From: UM-FILTER-47-13 sp964445195
GTDB lineage: Bacteria; Pseudomonadota; Alphaproteobacteria; Micavibrionales; Micavibrionaceae
Direction: 5' to 3'
DNA length: 60,647 nucleotides
NCBI GenBank assembly: GCA_964445195.1
Contig: CAYUKA010000014.1
Location: 1 to 60,647, forward strand
Of this stretch, positions 9,366 to 18,623 are shown piece after piece. Within the stretch, counting starts at the first letter, position 1, and the number at the start of each line of letters is the position of its first letter. The notes beneath the pieces are model-generated. The model had not been told where the DNA came from and did not search any database. It saw only the letters and a program-made list of their open reading frames with translations. The translations under genes were made by a program, and so were the position numbers.

Positions 9366-9426
9366 ATCTGCAGCGCGCCCGGTACGACACGAGGATGACA
9401 CTCACCACAAGAAAAAGGGAGACCTT

Positions 9427-9621
9427 ATGAGCAACTCTCAAGCACTTATATCCGCGGAACATGGACGTTTGAATGCCCTGGTGGCAAGGCGTGAAGCTGT
9501 CAAGGAACGCATTCGGGAGGAACGAAAATATCCCGCGCTGGCTGGTGAAATCCTTCGAGAATTGAAGATTGAAAACCTACGTCTGAAAGACGAAATTGAG
9601 TTCGAACGCCGCAGGGCGTAA
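9427..9621 (+). CDS. YdcH-like DUF465 small protein
   Basis: 64 residues, almost entirely charged helix, with the DUF465 pattern of an A-E-H-x-R-L opening, a central basic/acidic helix and the closing L-K-x-E-N-L-R-L-K-D-E-I motif. DUF465 proteins form short helical hairpins; their role is unknown. The ATG is preceded by AAGGGAG. It stands alone between the terminators at 9328 and 9643, so it is probably monocistronic. Confidence 0.75.
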   Translation: MSNSQALISAEHGRLNALVARREAVKERIREERKYPALAGEILRELKIENLRLKDEIEFERRRA

Positions 9622-9642
9622 GCGTATTTTTACGCTCCTTAA

Positions 9643-9679
9643 AAAAACGCGGCTCTTTTATAAAAAGAGCCGCGTTTTT
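9643..9679. terminator. Bidirectional terminator between DUF465 gene and trcR
   Basis: A 17-base stem built on ACGCGGCTCTTTT and AAAAGAGCCGCGT, flanked by A and T runs on both sides. It lies between two convergent genes and would stop both transcripts. Confidence 0.9.
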
Positions 9680-9703
9680 GTATCTGGTTTCTGACGGACG
9701 CGA

Positions 9704-10462
9704 TTATCCCAGTAACGGGTCTTTTTCGTCGTCTTCATTCGACTCTGTATCTGAGTCGTCATTATCGCTGCTATCGCTGTTGCCCAGATTCATGAAGTTC
9801 GAGAAGTCGAAACCGGCCATGGCGTTATCTTCTTCCGGTGCTGCCGGCAGGTCTTCCTGCTCCTGATTGGCCAGAATCTTCTGCTTGTGTGCCTGGATTT
9901 CTTCTTCGTTCTTGCCTTGCGCCTTCAGGCCCTTCTTGGAAGCGGCCTCCAGCTCTGCGTAAGAGCACAGGCTGAGATCGACCGGATGGCGCGGTTTGAT
10001 GTTGCTGGCATTCGCATGAGTGCGGTCGCGGACACTATTAATTGTGGGCTTGGTCGTGCCGACCAGCTTGCTGATCTGGGCGTCACTGATTTCCGGATGA
10101 TGTTTAAGCAAATAGGCAATCGCATCCGGCTTGTCGCCGCGTTTGGAGACCGGCGTATATTTCGGTCCCTTTGCGCGCAGCTTAACAGCGGGCAGGTCGT
10201 TTTTCTTGGCCTTTTTCATGACATATAACGGATCAGTCTGGGCTTTATCCAGCTCAGCCTGATCAAGCTCGTTATGCTCCAGCGGGTTGCGTCCGACGAT
10301 GCCGCGCCCGACATCTTCGTCGGCCAGGGCCTGGACTTCGATATGGTGCAGGCCGGTAAACTCGGCGATCTGCTCGAATGTCAGGGCGGTGTTTTCAACC
10401 AGCCATACGGCGGTGGCTTTGGGCATCAGCAGCCCGCTTACATCAAGTTTGGCTTTGGCCAT
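9704..10462 (-). CDS. trcR: TrcR-like cell-cycle transcriptional regulator (DUF1013)
   Basis: 252 residues. The first 170 match the alphaproteobacterial DUF1013/TrcR family: L-M-P-K-A-T-A-V-W-L-V-E-N-T-A-L-T-F, G-L-H near residue 41, and the helix-turn-helix-like K-L-V-G-T-T-K-P-T-I in the centre. TrcR is known as a cell-cycle linked DNA-binding regulator in this class. The last 40 residues are a very acidic, Ser-rich low-complexity tail. A GAGGAG ribosome site precedes the ATG. It is convergent with the DUF465 gene across a shared terminator. Confidence 0.85.
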   Translation of the reverse strand: MAKAKLDVSGLLMPKATAVWLVENTALTFEQIAEFTGLHHIEVQALADEDVGRGIVGRNPLEHNELDQAELDKAQTDPLYVMKKAKKNDLPAVKLRAKGPKYTPVSKRGDKPDAIAYLLKHHPEISDAQISKLVGTTKPTINSVRDRTHANASNIKPRHPVDLSLCSYAELEAASKKGLKAQGKNEEEIQAHKQKILANQEQEDLPAAPEEDNAMAGFDFSNFMNLGNSDSSDNDDSDTESNEDDEKDPLLG

Positions 10463-10688
10463 GATTATGAACTCCTCATCACTGGCAATGGTAAAAATAT
10501 TTTATTTCCGTCGGCCCGTTATCCCGGGGCCAAAGGTCGAAGCTTGTTTCAAGCTGTCAGGAATGGCTTGTTTATAGTACGCCTGCACACAAAAAGCCAC
10601 CACAATTTGTAATTTTTAAGGCTGATCAGGTAAAATATTCATAACAAAAGAAAACGATAAAAACGAGATGAATAAGAGGGTGTAATTC

Positions 10689-11423
10689 ATGACATACAGC
10701 ACAATTCCGTTAGCAGGCGAGGACGAGCCGGAACCGGGGCAGGCGCGGCGCGATCTTGAGGCTGATCGCCAGGCTTTGCGCGGTACGCCGGAAGACGGGG
10801 CCGTTTCGGCAACGCTTCTGGCGCTCTATGCGCAGGAAGGCCGGGAGTTTGATGCGGGCACAACGGCGATGCTTGACGGCTTTGAAATCATGGATTCCCA
10901 GACCGATAGCGGCGGTGTGCTGATCCGGCCGCAGGGCAACCCCGATTACGGGCTGGAAGTGACGGGCAGCAGCGTTGAGGTCGCCGGTATGGACGATGCC
11001 CAGCGCCTGACCAACGAGGGGCTGGAAGCGACGATGGAAAGTGCGCTGGTGGCGGCGACCTTGCCGAACGCGGAAAATGGCATTTATGTGTATCACAGCG
11101 ATCCGACTGTCGCCCAGACGATGGCGCGGGCGGCGAAGCTTGCCGGCATGACGGTTATGAATGACGATGCGCTGGCGCTTGAGGGCGGCGAGATGAGCCC
11201 GGAACTGGCCGAAAGAGTCGAAGCCGCCTGGCAGCGGGTGGCCGAGCGTCACGGTCTGGATACGCCGGCTGATGAAGCGCCGGAAGCCGCCTCACCAAGC
11301 GCGGATGCTGATGCAGAGGCCGGGGTTGACCCTGGCGCTGATGCAGGTGAGCCGGGCGCAACCGAGCTGCCCCCTGAACCGCTGCCTGTAACCATTCCGG
11401 CCGCTGAGGGTTTTGATATTTAA
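10689..11423 (+). CDS. Acidic protein of unknown function
   Basis: 244 residues, very acidic, with a GAGGG ribosome site nine bases before the ATG. Residues 1-190 look folded (alternating short strands and amphipathic helices, for example I-Y-V-Y-H-S-D-P-T-V-A-Q). Residues about 195-235 are a disordered Ala/Asp/Glu/Pro linker. There is no signal peptide or membrane segment. I do not recognise a family. Its last four bases overlap the end of the convergent broken oxidoreductase gene. Confidence 0.65.
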   Translation: MTYSTIPLAGEDEPEPGQARRDLEADRQALRGTPEDGAVSATLLALYAQEGREFDAGTTAMLDGFEIMDSQTDSGGVLIRPQGNPDYGLEVTGSSVEVAGMDDAQRLTNEGLEATMESALVAATLPNAENGIYVYHSDPTVAQTMARAAKLAGMTVMNDDALALEGGEMSPELAERVEAAWQRVAERHGLDTPADEAPEAASPSADADAEAGVDPGADAGEPGATELPPEPLPVTIPAAEGFDI

Positions 11424-12382
11424 TCTTGAACCGTCAAGACGATTTTCCCGATATGATCGCCGCGTTCCAGTGCGTTATGTGCAGCGCCGGCCTTTGATAA
11501 TGGAAAGGTCGCGTGTATGAGGGGGCTGATTGCGCCGTTTTGTACATGCGGCCAGACTTTTTCTATAATTTGATCACGTAAGGCGGTCTTTTCCGCTACC
11601 GGCTGCGGGCGTAATGTTGAGCCCGTCAGGGTCAGGCGTTTTTGCATGATTAAGGGAATGTTGATCTCGGCCCTGGGACCGTTCAGAAAGGCGATGCTGA
11701 TATGCCGCCCGTCCGGTTTCAAAACCTGTAAGTTACGCGGCACGTAATCGCCACCGACCATATCAAGCACGACATCAACGCTGTTCTCGCCCAGCACGGC
11801 GGCGAAATCATCGCTTTTATAATTAATCGCCTGATCCGCGCCAAGCGTCTGGCAGGCTGCGCATTTCTCGTCACTGCCGGCGGTGACGTACACCTGCGCG
11901 CCGAAAGCTTTCGCCATTTGAATCGCGGTTGTGCCGATGCCCGACGCGCCGCCATGAACCAGTGCTGCTTCATCTTCGCGCAGTCCGCCACGGACGAATA
12001 AATTGTTCCAGACGGTGAAAACGGTTTCCGGCAGGGCGGCGGCTTCGGTCATACTCATGCCGCCGGGAACCGGCAGGCATTACCCGGACGGGGCGATCGC
12101 ATATTCCGCGTAACCACCGCCGGCCAGCAGGGCGCAGACCTGATCGCCTGCCTGCCATGCCGGGCTGTGCGTTTCGATCACTTCGCCCGCGACTTCAAGT
12201 CCCGGGATCTCTGTTACGCCGGGCGGCGGCGGATATTTGCCAAGACGCTGCAGGATATCCGGCCGGTTAACCCCGGCGGCCCGTACCCTGATCAGCACAT
12301 CGCCGTCCTGCGGTTTGGGTATGGGGTGTGAGGCAAGGGTGAGTGCCTTATCCTGAATATCAATCGCTTTCATATCTGTCAT
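11420..12382 (-). pseudogene. NAD(P)H:quinone oxidoreductase (MDR family) interrupted by one stop codon
   Basis: The full frame encodes a 320-residue medium-chain zinc-independent quinone oxidoreductase of the PIG3/QOR type. The substrate half (residues 1-100) includes G-V-N-R-P-D-I-L-Q-R. The cofactor half has the Rossmann motif V-H-G-G-A-S-G-I-G-T-T-A near residue 142. The two halves are in the same frame, separated by a single TAA at 12080-12082. The sequence resumes C-L-P-V-P-G-G-M exactly where relatives have Q-C-L-P, so CAA to TAA is the simplest cause. Either the gene has just died, or the base is a sequencing error. Confidence 0.85.
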
Positions 12383-12462
12383 AGATATTGCCTTTTCTTT
12401 GCCGCCATCCTAATGTGGAGCGCCTTGGGGCATAACGCAAGACTGATATAGGGGGCGCCGCC

Positions 12463-12645
12463 ATGTTCGAAGACGATTTACGGGTGAAGGATACAGAGTA
12501 TACATTGCCCCGTGATCTTGAAAAGCTCTCGGTCGAGGAACTGGAAGAGTATGTCGGTGAATTGCGCAACGAGCTGGTGCGCACCGAAATTGAAATAGAA
12601 AAAAAGCGGGCTTCGCGTGCGGCGGCGGACTCGGTGTTCTCATAA
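12463..12645 (+). CDS. DUF1192 family small protein
   Basis: 60 residues matching the alphaproteobacterial DUF1192 family: L-S-V-E-E-L-E-E-Y in the first half, then an R-x-E-I-x-K-K-x-x-S-R helix. Function unknown. It starts after a G-rich ribosome site and lies 18 bases before guaC, so both are probably in one transcript that starts divergently from the broken oxidoreductase gene. Confidence 0.8.
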   Translation: MFEDDLRVKDTEYTLPRDLEKLSVEELEEYVGELRNELVRTEIEIEKKRASRAAADSVFS

Positions 12646-12663
12646 GAAAAACAGGGTAAGGCT

Positions 12664-13722
12664 ATGCGGATTGAAGAAGGCGTCAAGCTTGATTTCAAAG
12701 ATGTGCTGATCCGGCCGAAGCGCTCGACGCTGGCCAGCCGCCGGGAGGTCGATATACGCCGGCAATATACATTTAAATGGAGCGAACGCCGCTTTGACGG
12801 CGTGCCGATCATTGCAGCCAATATGGACGGGGTCGGCACGATGGCGATGGCGGAAAGCTTTCTCGCGGGCGGGCAGGGCCTGACGGCGGCGCTACACAAG
12901 CATTACGCGCTGGAAGATCTGGTCGCCTTTTATGGAAAGAGCGGCAATGAAAGCGTCTGGTACAGCATTGGCGTTACGGACAAGGACGAAGAAAAGCTCG
13001 ATGCGTTTCTGGCGAACAAAATCCAGAAAAGCGGCAAGGGGATTGATAAGCTGTGCATTGATGTGGCCAACGGTTACAGCGAGCCGTTCGTTGATTTCGT
13101 GCGCCGCATGCGCGACAAGCTGCCCGATGTTACGATCATGGCCGGGAACGTTGTTACGGGCGAGATGGTTGAAGAACTGGTGCTCAGCGGTGCCGATGTC
13201 GTCAAGGTCGGGATCGGGCCGGGCAGCGTCTGCACGACGCGCAAGATGACCGGGGTCGGCTATCCGCAGCTTTCGGCGATTATCGAATGCGCTGATGCGG
13301 CGCACGGCCTTAAGGGGCTGGTGTGCGCTGATGGCGGCTGCACTGTGCCGGGTGACCTGGCCAAAGCGTTCGGCGGCGGTGCGGATTTTGTCATGCTTGG
13401 CGGTATGCTGGCCGGACACGATCAGAGCGAAGGCGAGGTTTTCGAAGACGGAGACGGGCAAAAATTCCTGTCCTTTTATGGGATGAGCAGCAGCACGGCG
13501 ATGGACAAGCATGCCGGCGGCGTTGCCGAATACCGGGCCAGCGAGGGCAAGACAGTCAGGGTGCCTTATCGCGGCGATGTGCAGGATACGGTACAGGAGA
13601 TACTGGGCGGACTGCGGTCTGCCTGTACCTATGTCGGGGCGGTGAGGCTCAAGGAACTGTCAAAGCGCACCACCTTCGTGCGTGTGTCGCAGCAGCTCAA
13701 TACCGTTTTTGGCAATGATTAG
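12664..13722 (+). CDS. guaC: GMP reductase
   Basis: 352 residues of the IMP dehydrogenase/GMP reductase TIM-barrel family, without the CBS insert of IMPDH. It converts GMP to IMP with NADPH, returning guanine nucleotides to the adenine branch. The catalytic Cys190 is in G-I-G-P-G-S-V-C-T-T-R, the phosphate-binding A-D-G-G follows near residue 222, and F-Y-G-M-S-S-S-T-A-M near residue 275 is the GuaC-type flap. The length is typical. Confidence 0.93.
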   Translation: MRIEEGVKLDFKDVLIRPKRSTLASRREVDIRRQYTFKWSERRFDGVPIIAANMDGVGTMAMAESFLAGGQGLTAALHKHYALEDLVAFYGKSGNESVWYSIGVTDKDEEKLDAFLANKIQKSGKGIDKLCIDVANGYSEPFVDFVRRMRDKLPDVTIMAGNVVTGEMVEELVLSGADVVKVGIGPGSVCTTRKMTGVGYPQLSAIIECADAAHGLKGLVCADGGCTVPGDLAKAFGGGADFVMLGGMLAGHDQSEGEVFEDGDGQKFLSFYGMSSSTAMDKHAGGVAEYRASEGKTVRVPYRGDVQDTVQEILGGLRSACTYVGAVRLKELSKRTTFVRVSQQLNTVFGND

Positions 13723-13786
13723 GTTGCGGTTTGCCGGATCGCAGGCTAAGGTACGGAACTTGAATTTTAAGAGAGGAGCCGGGTTG

Positions 13787-14140
13787 ATGGAAGATATTGA
13801 AAACAGATTAAAAGATGCGACAGCCGCCTGCCTGAAGACCTATGGCGAATGGAAAGATAACCGCAAGGACAGCAAACTGCGCGAAGCGTTGATGGAGTCC
13901 GTTCATGAACTGCGCAAGGTCGCGGCGCGTCTTGAAATTGAAATGGCGATCAGCGAGCGCGACGAAGTGGCCTCCAAGCCGATCCCGATTCCGGCCCACC
14001 GCTCCAACCGTAAAAAACAGCAGGGCGATAACGCCCAGGCCGAAGGCGGTAATGTCCAGCAAGGTGGCGATGCCGAGAATAAAGGCAGCGGTCGTCGTGG
14101 TCCGCGCCAGCGCCGCACCGGTACGAAAAGCTCCGAATAA
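13787..14140 (+). CDS. Small helical protein with basic disordered tail
   Basis: 117 residues from the ATG at 13787, which has GAGAGGAG eight to fifteen bases upstream; the frame is open back into guaC but the upstream part is a shadow. The first 65 residues are a charged helical region with E-L-R-K-V-A-A-R-L-E-I-E. The rest is disordered, rich in Q, G, N and R, and ends R-R-G-P-R-Q-R-R, which could bind nucleic acid. No known family recognised. It follows guaC by 64 bases. Confidence 0.6.
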   Translation: MEDIENRLKDATAACLKTYGEWKDNRKDSKLREALMESVHELRKVAARLEIEMAISERDEVASKPIPIPAHRSNRKKQQGDNAQAEGGNVQQGGDAENKGSGRRGPRQRRTGTKSSE

Positions 14141-14150
14141 ATAGGGGGGC

Positions 14151-14870
14151 CTAAGCTGCGTCCTTTAACGCGCGGATCGTGGCAAAACGCTCCGCCGAGC
14201 CGGCGCGCAGGAATACGTTTGTTTCTTTTTCCAGCCCGATCGTTGACGGAATTGTCGGCAGTTCCTGCTGCCTCAGACCTTTTATATCTTCAGCGCGCTT
14301 CTTAAGAGCCTCGTTATCCGGCTCGACCGTCAGGCAGAAGGCGGCATTGGCTTCCGTATATTCATGGCCGCAATAAACCCTGGTATCGTCCGGCAGGGCG
14401 GCGAGCTTTTGCAGCGAGTTCCACATCTGGTCCGGTGTGCCTTCGAACAGCCGCCCGCAGCCCAGTGCGAACAACGTATCACCGCAGAATAGAGCATTGG
14501 CAGCCGGGACGTAAAAGCTGATATGGCCGCTGGTGTGGCCGGGCGTGGCAATCACCTGCGCGGTCTGGTCGCCGAGCGCGAATGTGTCACCGTCACTGAG
14601 GCCCGTGTCCAGTTCCTTGATCCGGTGCGCATCAGCGGCCGGACCGACAACCGGACAGCTATAGGCGTTTTTAAGCGTCATGTTGCCGCCGGTATGATCG
14701 CCGTGATGATGAGTGTTGAGGATGTAGTGCAGCTTTAGGTTTCTGGCGTCCAGAAGGTCCTGAACAGGTTCGGCCTCGGCGGGATCGACAATGGCAACTG
14801 TGCCGTTTTCCGTGATCAGCAGATAGGCATAGTTATCCTGTAGCAGGGGGATAAGCTCAATCGTCATCAT
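14151..14870 (-). CDS. gloB: Hydroxyacylglutathione hydrolase (glyoxalase II)
   Basis: 239 residues of the metallo-beta-lactamase fold. The binuclear metal motif is T-H54-H-H56-G-D58-H59, with further ligands in G-H-T-x-G-H and C-G-H-E-Y. It hydrolyses S-lactoylglutathione to lactate and glutathione, completing methylglyoxal detoxification. The start is the first of two ATGs; its 5' end overlaps the upstream methyltransferase gene by 14 bases, so it is the last gene of a coupled three-gene operon. Confidence 0.93.
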   Translation of the reverse strand: MMTIELIPLLQDNYAYLLITENGTVAIVDPAEAEPVQDLLDARNLKLHYILNTHHHGDHTGGNMTLKNAYSCPVVGPAADAHRIKELDTGLSDGDTFALGDQTAQVIATPGHTSGHISFYVPAANALFCGDTLFALGCGRLFEGTPDQMWNSLQKLAALPDDTRVYCGHEYTEANAAFCLTVEPDNEALKKRAEDIKGLRQQELPTIPSTIGLEKETNVFLRAGSAERFATIRALKDAA

Positions 14871-15795
14871 GATGTGTGATTACTCCTGTCTGGATGCCGG
14901 TGCTGATTTCTTCTGTGTCCAGCGCGTCTGAGAGTTTTCCGGTCGCGGTACCGGGGCGCAAAGGCTTTGGCTGGGTTATATGAGGCGCCCAGCCGATCAG
15001 GTAAATAATCTCGAAGCTGGCGCGCAGGCGGCCATCCGGCTCGGCGTGGTGATGGCGGTAAAGGGCCTCGGCTTCGGCCAGTATAGCGCGGGTCAAGGGC
15101 GGGCCTTGTTCTGCCAGTGCGTTCCCTTCGCCCATATAACGGATATCATGCATCAGTGCGATTATATCGGGATAGGTGACGGTGATAATATCGGAGTCGA
15201 CAACCGGCAGGGCAAAACCAGCACGCTGCATCAGTGCGCCCATCTGTGGCTTGTCGGCGAAGGGCGCTATGCGCGGGCTGGCGCCGCCGCGCCGGTTCAT
15301 CTCGGCCTGCATGAGAACCTGCCGCAACTCATAAAGCGTTTCGCCGCCGGGCAGCGCGCCAAGGAACAGGCCGTCGGGTTTCAGGGTGCGGTTGATCTGG
15401 ATCAATGCGCCGGGCAGGTCGTTCACGCTTTGCAGGGCCAGGGAACTGATCACCATATCAAGGCTGTTATCGGCAAAGGGCAGGAAGTCCTCTTCGGCCT
15501 GTATGGAAGGTGAGGCTTTTAAGACCGGGCCGGCGCAGTCCATGATGATGAGCTGTTCAATACCGCCGGCCTGTCTGACGGCTTGCCCATCAAGGCCGCG
15601 CCCGCCGATCTGAAGGGCCAGCGGAAAGGCGCGCCTGATATCGCGCAACCGGTCGGACAGGCTGTCAGCGACCAGCCTGAACAGGAAGTCATGCTGATCA
15701 AAACGTGTGGCGGCACGAATGCGGTTACGGCGGACGCGCCGCCGGTCGAATATCTCAATAACCTGCGGTGCCTGAGGCTTAGCCGGCGCCTTCAT
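14857..15795 (-). CDS. NDUFAF5-like SAM-dependent methyltransferase/hydroxylase
   Basis: 312 residues. It begins with I-F-D-R-R-R-V-R-R-N-R-I-R-A-A, the signature of NDUFAF5 and BioC relatives, then a class I methyltransferase fold. The SAM loop is degenerate (Q-I-G-G-R-G), and the conserved L-P-F-A-D-N-S-L-D-M and G-L-F-L-G-A-L-P-G-G-E-T-L are both present. In mitochondria NDUFAF5 hydroxylates an arginine of complex I subunit NDUFS7 during assembly; alphaproteobacterial homologues probably act likewise. The start overlaps the upstream gene by four bases. Confidence 0.8.
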   Translation of the reverse strand: MKAPAKPQAPQVIEIFDRRRVRRNRIRAATRFDQHDFLFRLVADSLSDRLRDIRRAFPLALQIGGRGLDGQAVRQAGGIEQLIIMDCAGPVLKASPSIQAEEDFLPFADNSLDMVISSLALQSVNDLPGALIQINRTLKPDGLFLGALPGGETLYELRQVLMQAEMNRRGGASPRIAPFADKPQMGALMQRAGFALPVVDSDIITVTYPDIIALMHDIRYMGEGNALAEQGPPLTRAILAEAEALYRHHHAEPDGRLRASFEIIYLIGWAPHITQPKPLRPGTATGKLSDALDTEEISTGIQTGVITHHDDD

Positions 15796-18485
15796 TGTTT
15801 TGATTTCTGCTTGTTTTGCCGCGTATCGTTCGACATGTCGCGGTTCGGATCTTTTGTCGTCTTGCCGTCGACCGAGGCGATGTAGCCGTCTGCGAAGTTG
15901 CCGTGATGAATGTCAACGAAGTCAGGTGAGGATGAGAAGCTATTCTGTGTCCGGCTGGCGTTGGCTTCGGCTTGCTCGCGGGCTTTTTTGACACACCAGC
16001 CGGATTGGGCAAGGCCGGATGGCGGCGGTTCGGCAGGCTTGGACGTTTGTACGGGCGCCGCAGTGACCGGGGCTGCGTTTTTAACGGCCGGATCTATTTG
16101 ACTGGTAAAGGCGCGGTAATGGGTGTCCGGGCGGCGTACCCATTGATGCGCGATCTCGCTGCTCTGGTCAAGGTTTTCGTATGTGTTACGGATTTTGCCA
16201 AGGAAGTAGCGGTCATAATTCATATCATCGAGGATATCCATGATCGTATACAGTTCCATCAATGGCGCGAATTGTACCGGACCCCCGGCAGGGCCGGAAG
16301 CATCGCCGGTTGTGGCAATCACGAACGGGAAGATGCGGACCGGCGTTAAGCCGATATGGCAAAAATAACTCTCGCCCATGCGGGCGACCCTGTTCGGTGT
16401 CGTGTCGAATTGCTGGGCGATAAACTTTTTGGCGTCGTCAACATTCATGACCTCTTTGGGCAATATAAAACTCGGCGCGCGCAGGGACAGGCCGTTCCCC
16501 TTATGGCGCTGGGGAATGGGCAGGAATTCGGAAATCATGCCGGCCATGATCTCGTTGCTTTCTGCGTGCCGCGTCAGAGGCACGATCACGGCCTTGTTGA
16601 CGGTTTCATCATCTGTGATGACGAATTCGATATCGCGGGAGGCCACGCCTTCGATGCCGCCTTCGACCCAGCCTTCCTCAACGAAGATTGACTGGATTGT
16701 GCGCAGCTGACCGGCCGTGCCTTTGACCTCTTTGAAGCGCTTATCTTCACCGGCCAGTTCACTGACGAACTTCTTACAGTCCAGCAGTTTTCCGGGGATG
16801 CTTTCCGGCAGCGCCAGCGGGCATTCTTCCCATGTTTCCGCGTCCAGGCCGAGCAGGTCGTAAAGCGCCAGGATCTGTGCTTCAAGCCGCATATTCGGGA
16901 TGTAACCGACATGAATGGCGTTCAGGAGACTCTGGGCGCTGACCTCGCGAATATAGCCCCTGGTCGTAAATCCTTCGATGTCGTTGGCGATCTGGCGCGG
17001 GGGAATGCGGCCTTCATGTTCGGTGACGCGCAGGTAGCGGGTTTTAATCTGTTCGTCGATATAGTCGGGCGCCGGGTAGAAACTCGGCCCTTGTTCCAGC
17101 ACGCAGCCCATAGCGGGTTTGAGGCCCAGATAGTCGCGTGAAAACAGGACGGTTTGTTTCGGTTCGCCCTGTTCCGTTTCCAGTATTTTTTCTGTGGGAA
17201 CGGCAAGCGCTTCGATCATATGGCCGGACCAGCGCTTGCCGTCGATTTGCTTGCCGGCGCGCGGTACGGAGTTGACGATGCCGCGCGGCACACCATCGTG
17301 GATATAGACGTTCAGCTCGTTATGCTCGGTCACGCGATAGGGCAGGATTTCCGTCTGGTCGAAATCGCGCGAAATGATATCGAACAGCTCACCGTTGGTT
17401 TCGTTGCGCATGGCGCTGATATTGATCCGGCTTTTCACATTGTGGGCCGGGCGGCGCTCATGCACCCGCAGGCTTTCCTTTTCCCCCATTTTCTGGGCGA
17501 CGGCGATAAAGCTGGTTGCCGGTGAGCCAAGGGGTTTGCCGTCATCGCCATACAGGCGGAAACGGCCTTCAAACCGTTCCTTGATGACAGCGTCATCCCA
17601 CTGCGGCGCGGTATACAGCACGCGCGCGCCCAGAGCGCGCAAATGCTTGCGGTATTCGCGCTGGGTGAAGAAAGCGTATTCTTTGTAGAGTTCGCGTGCC
17701 CAGTTCTTGCGGTCATCCTTGCGCATGATGAACTCATAGGCCCACTTATAGGGCAGGCGGAACAGGCGGGTTTGCGGGAAGCGCTGCGGCAGCTCTTCCA
17801 TAAAAAATCCTTCGCAGCCGTTGTCATCACGGTGCGGGCGCGCATGCGCAGCGTACCACATCAGCAGGTCGATTTCTGACATATCTTCAAACGTATCGCC
17901 GCTTATATCCTGTTCCGGCATCTCCAGCAGGACATACTCTTCCGGCGGCGGCATCGCGAAATCGCGGATAAACATCTGTCCTTCAGGCTTCAGCAGTTTG
18001 ACATGATGCTCGAGCGCGTTGATTACGCAGCGTTCCGAGAGTTTCTGGCTTGAATAGATTTCATGCAGGATAAAAGAATTGATAACGGCATCGAGCGTAT
18101 TGCTGTCAAAGCCGCCGGATGTGGCGATATCGCCATGGCGGAATTCGAGATTCGACCGCGTATAGTCTTTTTGCGCCTTTTTAATCAGCTTTTTATCAAG
18201 GTCGACGCCGACGAAATTGATGTGCGGGTTGAGGACTGCCATCGCGTAGGTCATCATCGGGTTGGTGCCCATATCGGCGACGGTTGCGCCGGGTTTCAGC
18301 AATAGATGGGCCAGCGTAAACCAGGCTTTGCGGATGACCGGACCGGGGATTCCGGCCAGGGCTTCGTGTTTGTCATAAAATTTTTGCAGGATATGCTCAA
18401 CGGGACGGCTTTGATCGGATTCGTCTGACTCTCCCTCCAGACCGGAAGCCTCGTGAAGGCCTTTACGCAGCGTGTTTACAGTCAT
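15792..18485 (-). CDS. Methyltransferase fused to Nudix-like domains (paralogue 2, 897 aa)
   Basis: Paralogue of the 770-residue protein at 2680-4992. Residues about 45-245 are a methyltransferase-like fold whose SAM loop has become D-M-G-T-N-P-M-M. A central region shares R-V-L-Y-T-A-P and the D-G-K-R-W-S-G-H-M-I-E-A-L motif. A Nudix-like segment contains S-F-Y-P-A-P-D-Y-I-D-E-Q, and a second C-terminal one has M-G-E-S-Y-F-C-H-I-G. The Nudix catalytic glutamates are not visible. The last 110 residues are a disordered Pro/Ala/Ser-rich tail. It is first gene of the operon with the NDUFAF5-like gene and gloB, and divergent from comF. Substrate unknown. Confidence 0.6.
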   Translation of the reverse strand: MTVNTLRKGLHEASGLEGESDESDQSRPVEHILQKFYDKHEALAGIPGPVIRKAWFTLAHLLLKPGATVADMGTNPMMTYAMAVLNPHINFVGVDLDKKLIKKAQKDYTRSNLEFRHGDIATSGGFDSNTLDAVINSFILHEIYSSQKLSERCVINALEHHVKLLKPEGQMFIRDFAMPPPEEYVLLEMPEQDISGDTFEDMSEIDLLMWYAAHARPHRDDNGCEGFFMEELPQRFPQTRLFRLPYKWAYEFIMRKDDRKNWARELYKEYAFFTQREYRKHLRALGARVLYTAPQWDDAVIKERFEGRFRLYGDDGKPLGSPATSFIAVAQKMGEKESLRVHERRPAHNVKSRINISAMRNETNGELFDIISRDFDQTEILPYRVTEHNELNVYIHDGVPRGIVNSVPRAGKQIDGKRWSGHMIEALAVPTEKILETEQGEPKQTVLFSRDYLGLKPAMGCVLEQGPSFYPAPDYIDEQIKTRYLRVTEHEGRIPPRQIANDIEGFTTRGYIREVSAQSLLNAIHVGYIPNMRLEAQILALYDLLGLDAETWEECPLALPESIPGKLLDCKKFVSELAGEDKRFKEVKGTAGQLRTIQSIFVEEGWVEGGIEGVASRDIEFVITDDETVNKAVIVPLTRHAESNEIMAGMISEFLPIPQRHKGNGLSLRAPSFILPKEVMNVDDAKKFIAQQFDTTPNRVARMGESYFCHIGLTPVRIFPFVIATTGDASGPAGGPVQFAPLMELYTIMDILDDMNYDRYFLGKIRNTYENLDQSSEIAHQWVRRPDTHYRAFTSQIDPAVKNAAPVTAAPVQTSKPAEPPPSGLAQSGWCVKKAREQAEANASRTQNSFSSSPDFVDIHHGNFADGYIASVDGKTTKDPNRDMSNDTRQNKQKSKQ

Positions 18486-18623
18486 TGAGCCTGCTGGTTA
18501 AAACATATCCACAGACCCTTTGCAGATCATGGGCCGCGAACTGTTTTGATCAATTTTTTTACGTTAAGTTTGACTATAAGGGCTCCGGCTTTTTCGTTCA
18601 ACAAAATTGACAGCAACCCTCTT

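Larger units (their letters stand above)
8929..9426. other. Gene-free stretch with two hairpin terminators
   Basis: About 500 bases without a convincing open reading frame. It begins AT-rich (8960-9020), holds a C-rich CCTCCTC motif at about 9038-9044, then the terminator at 9061. A second, longer hairpin with a T run lies at 9328-9365, just before the DUF465 gene. The second terminator has no protein gene upstream of it, so a small untranslated transcript between about 9090 and 9365 is possible. I see no clear promoter. Confidence 0.4.
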
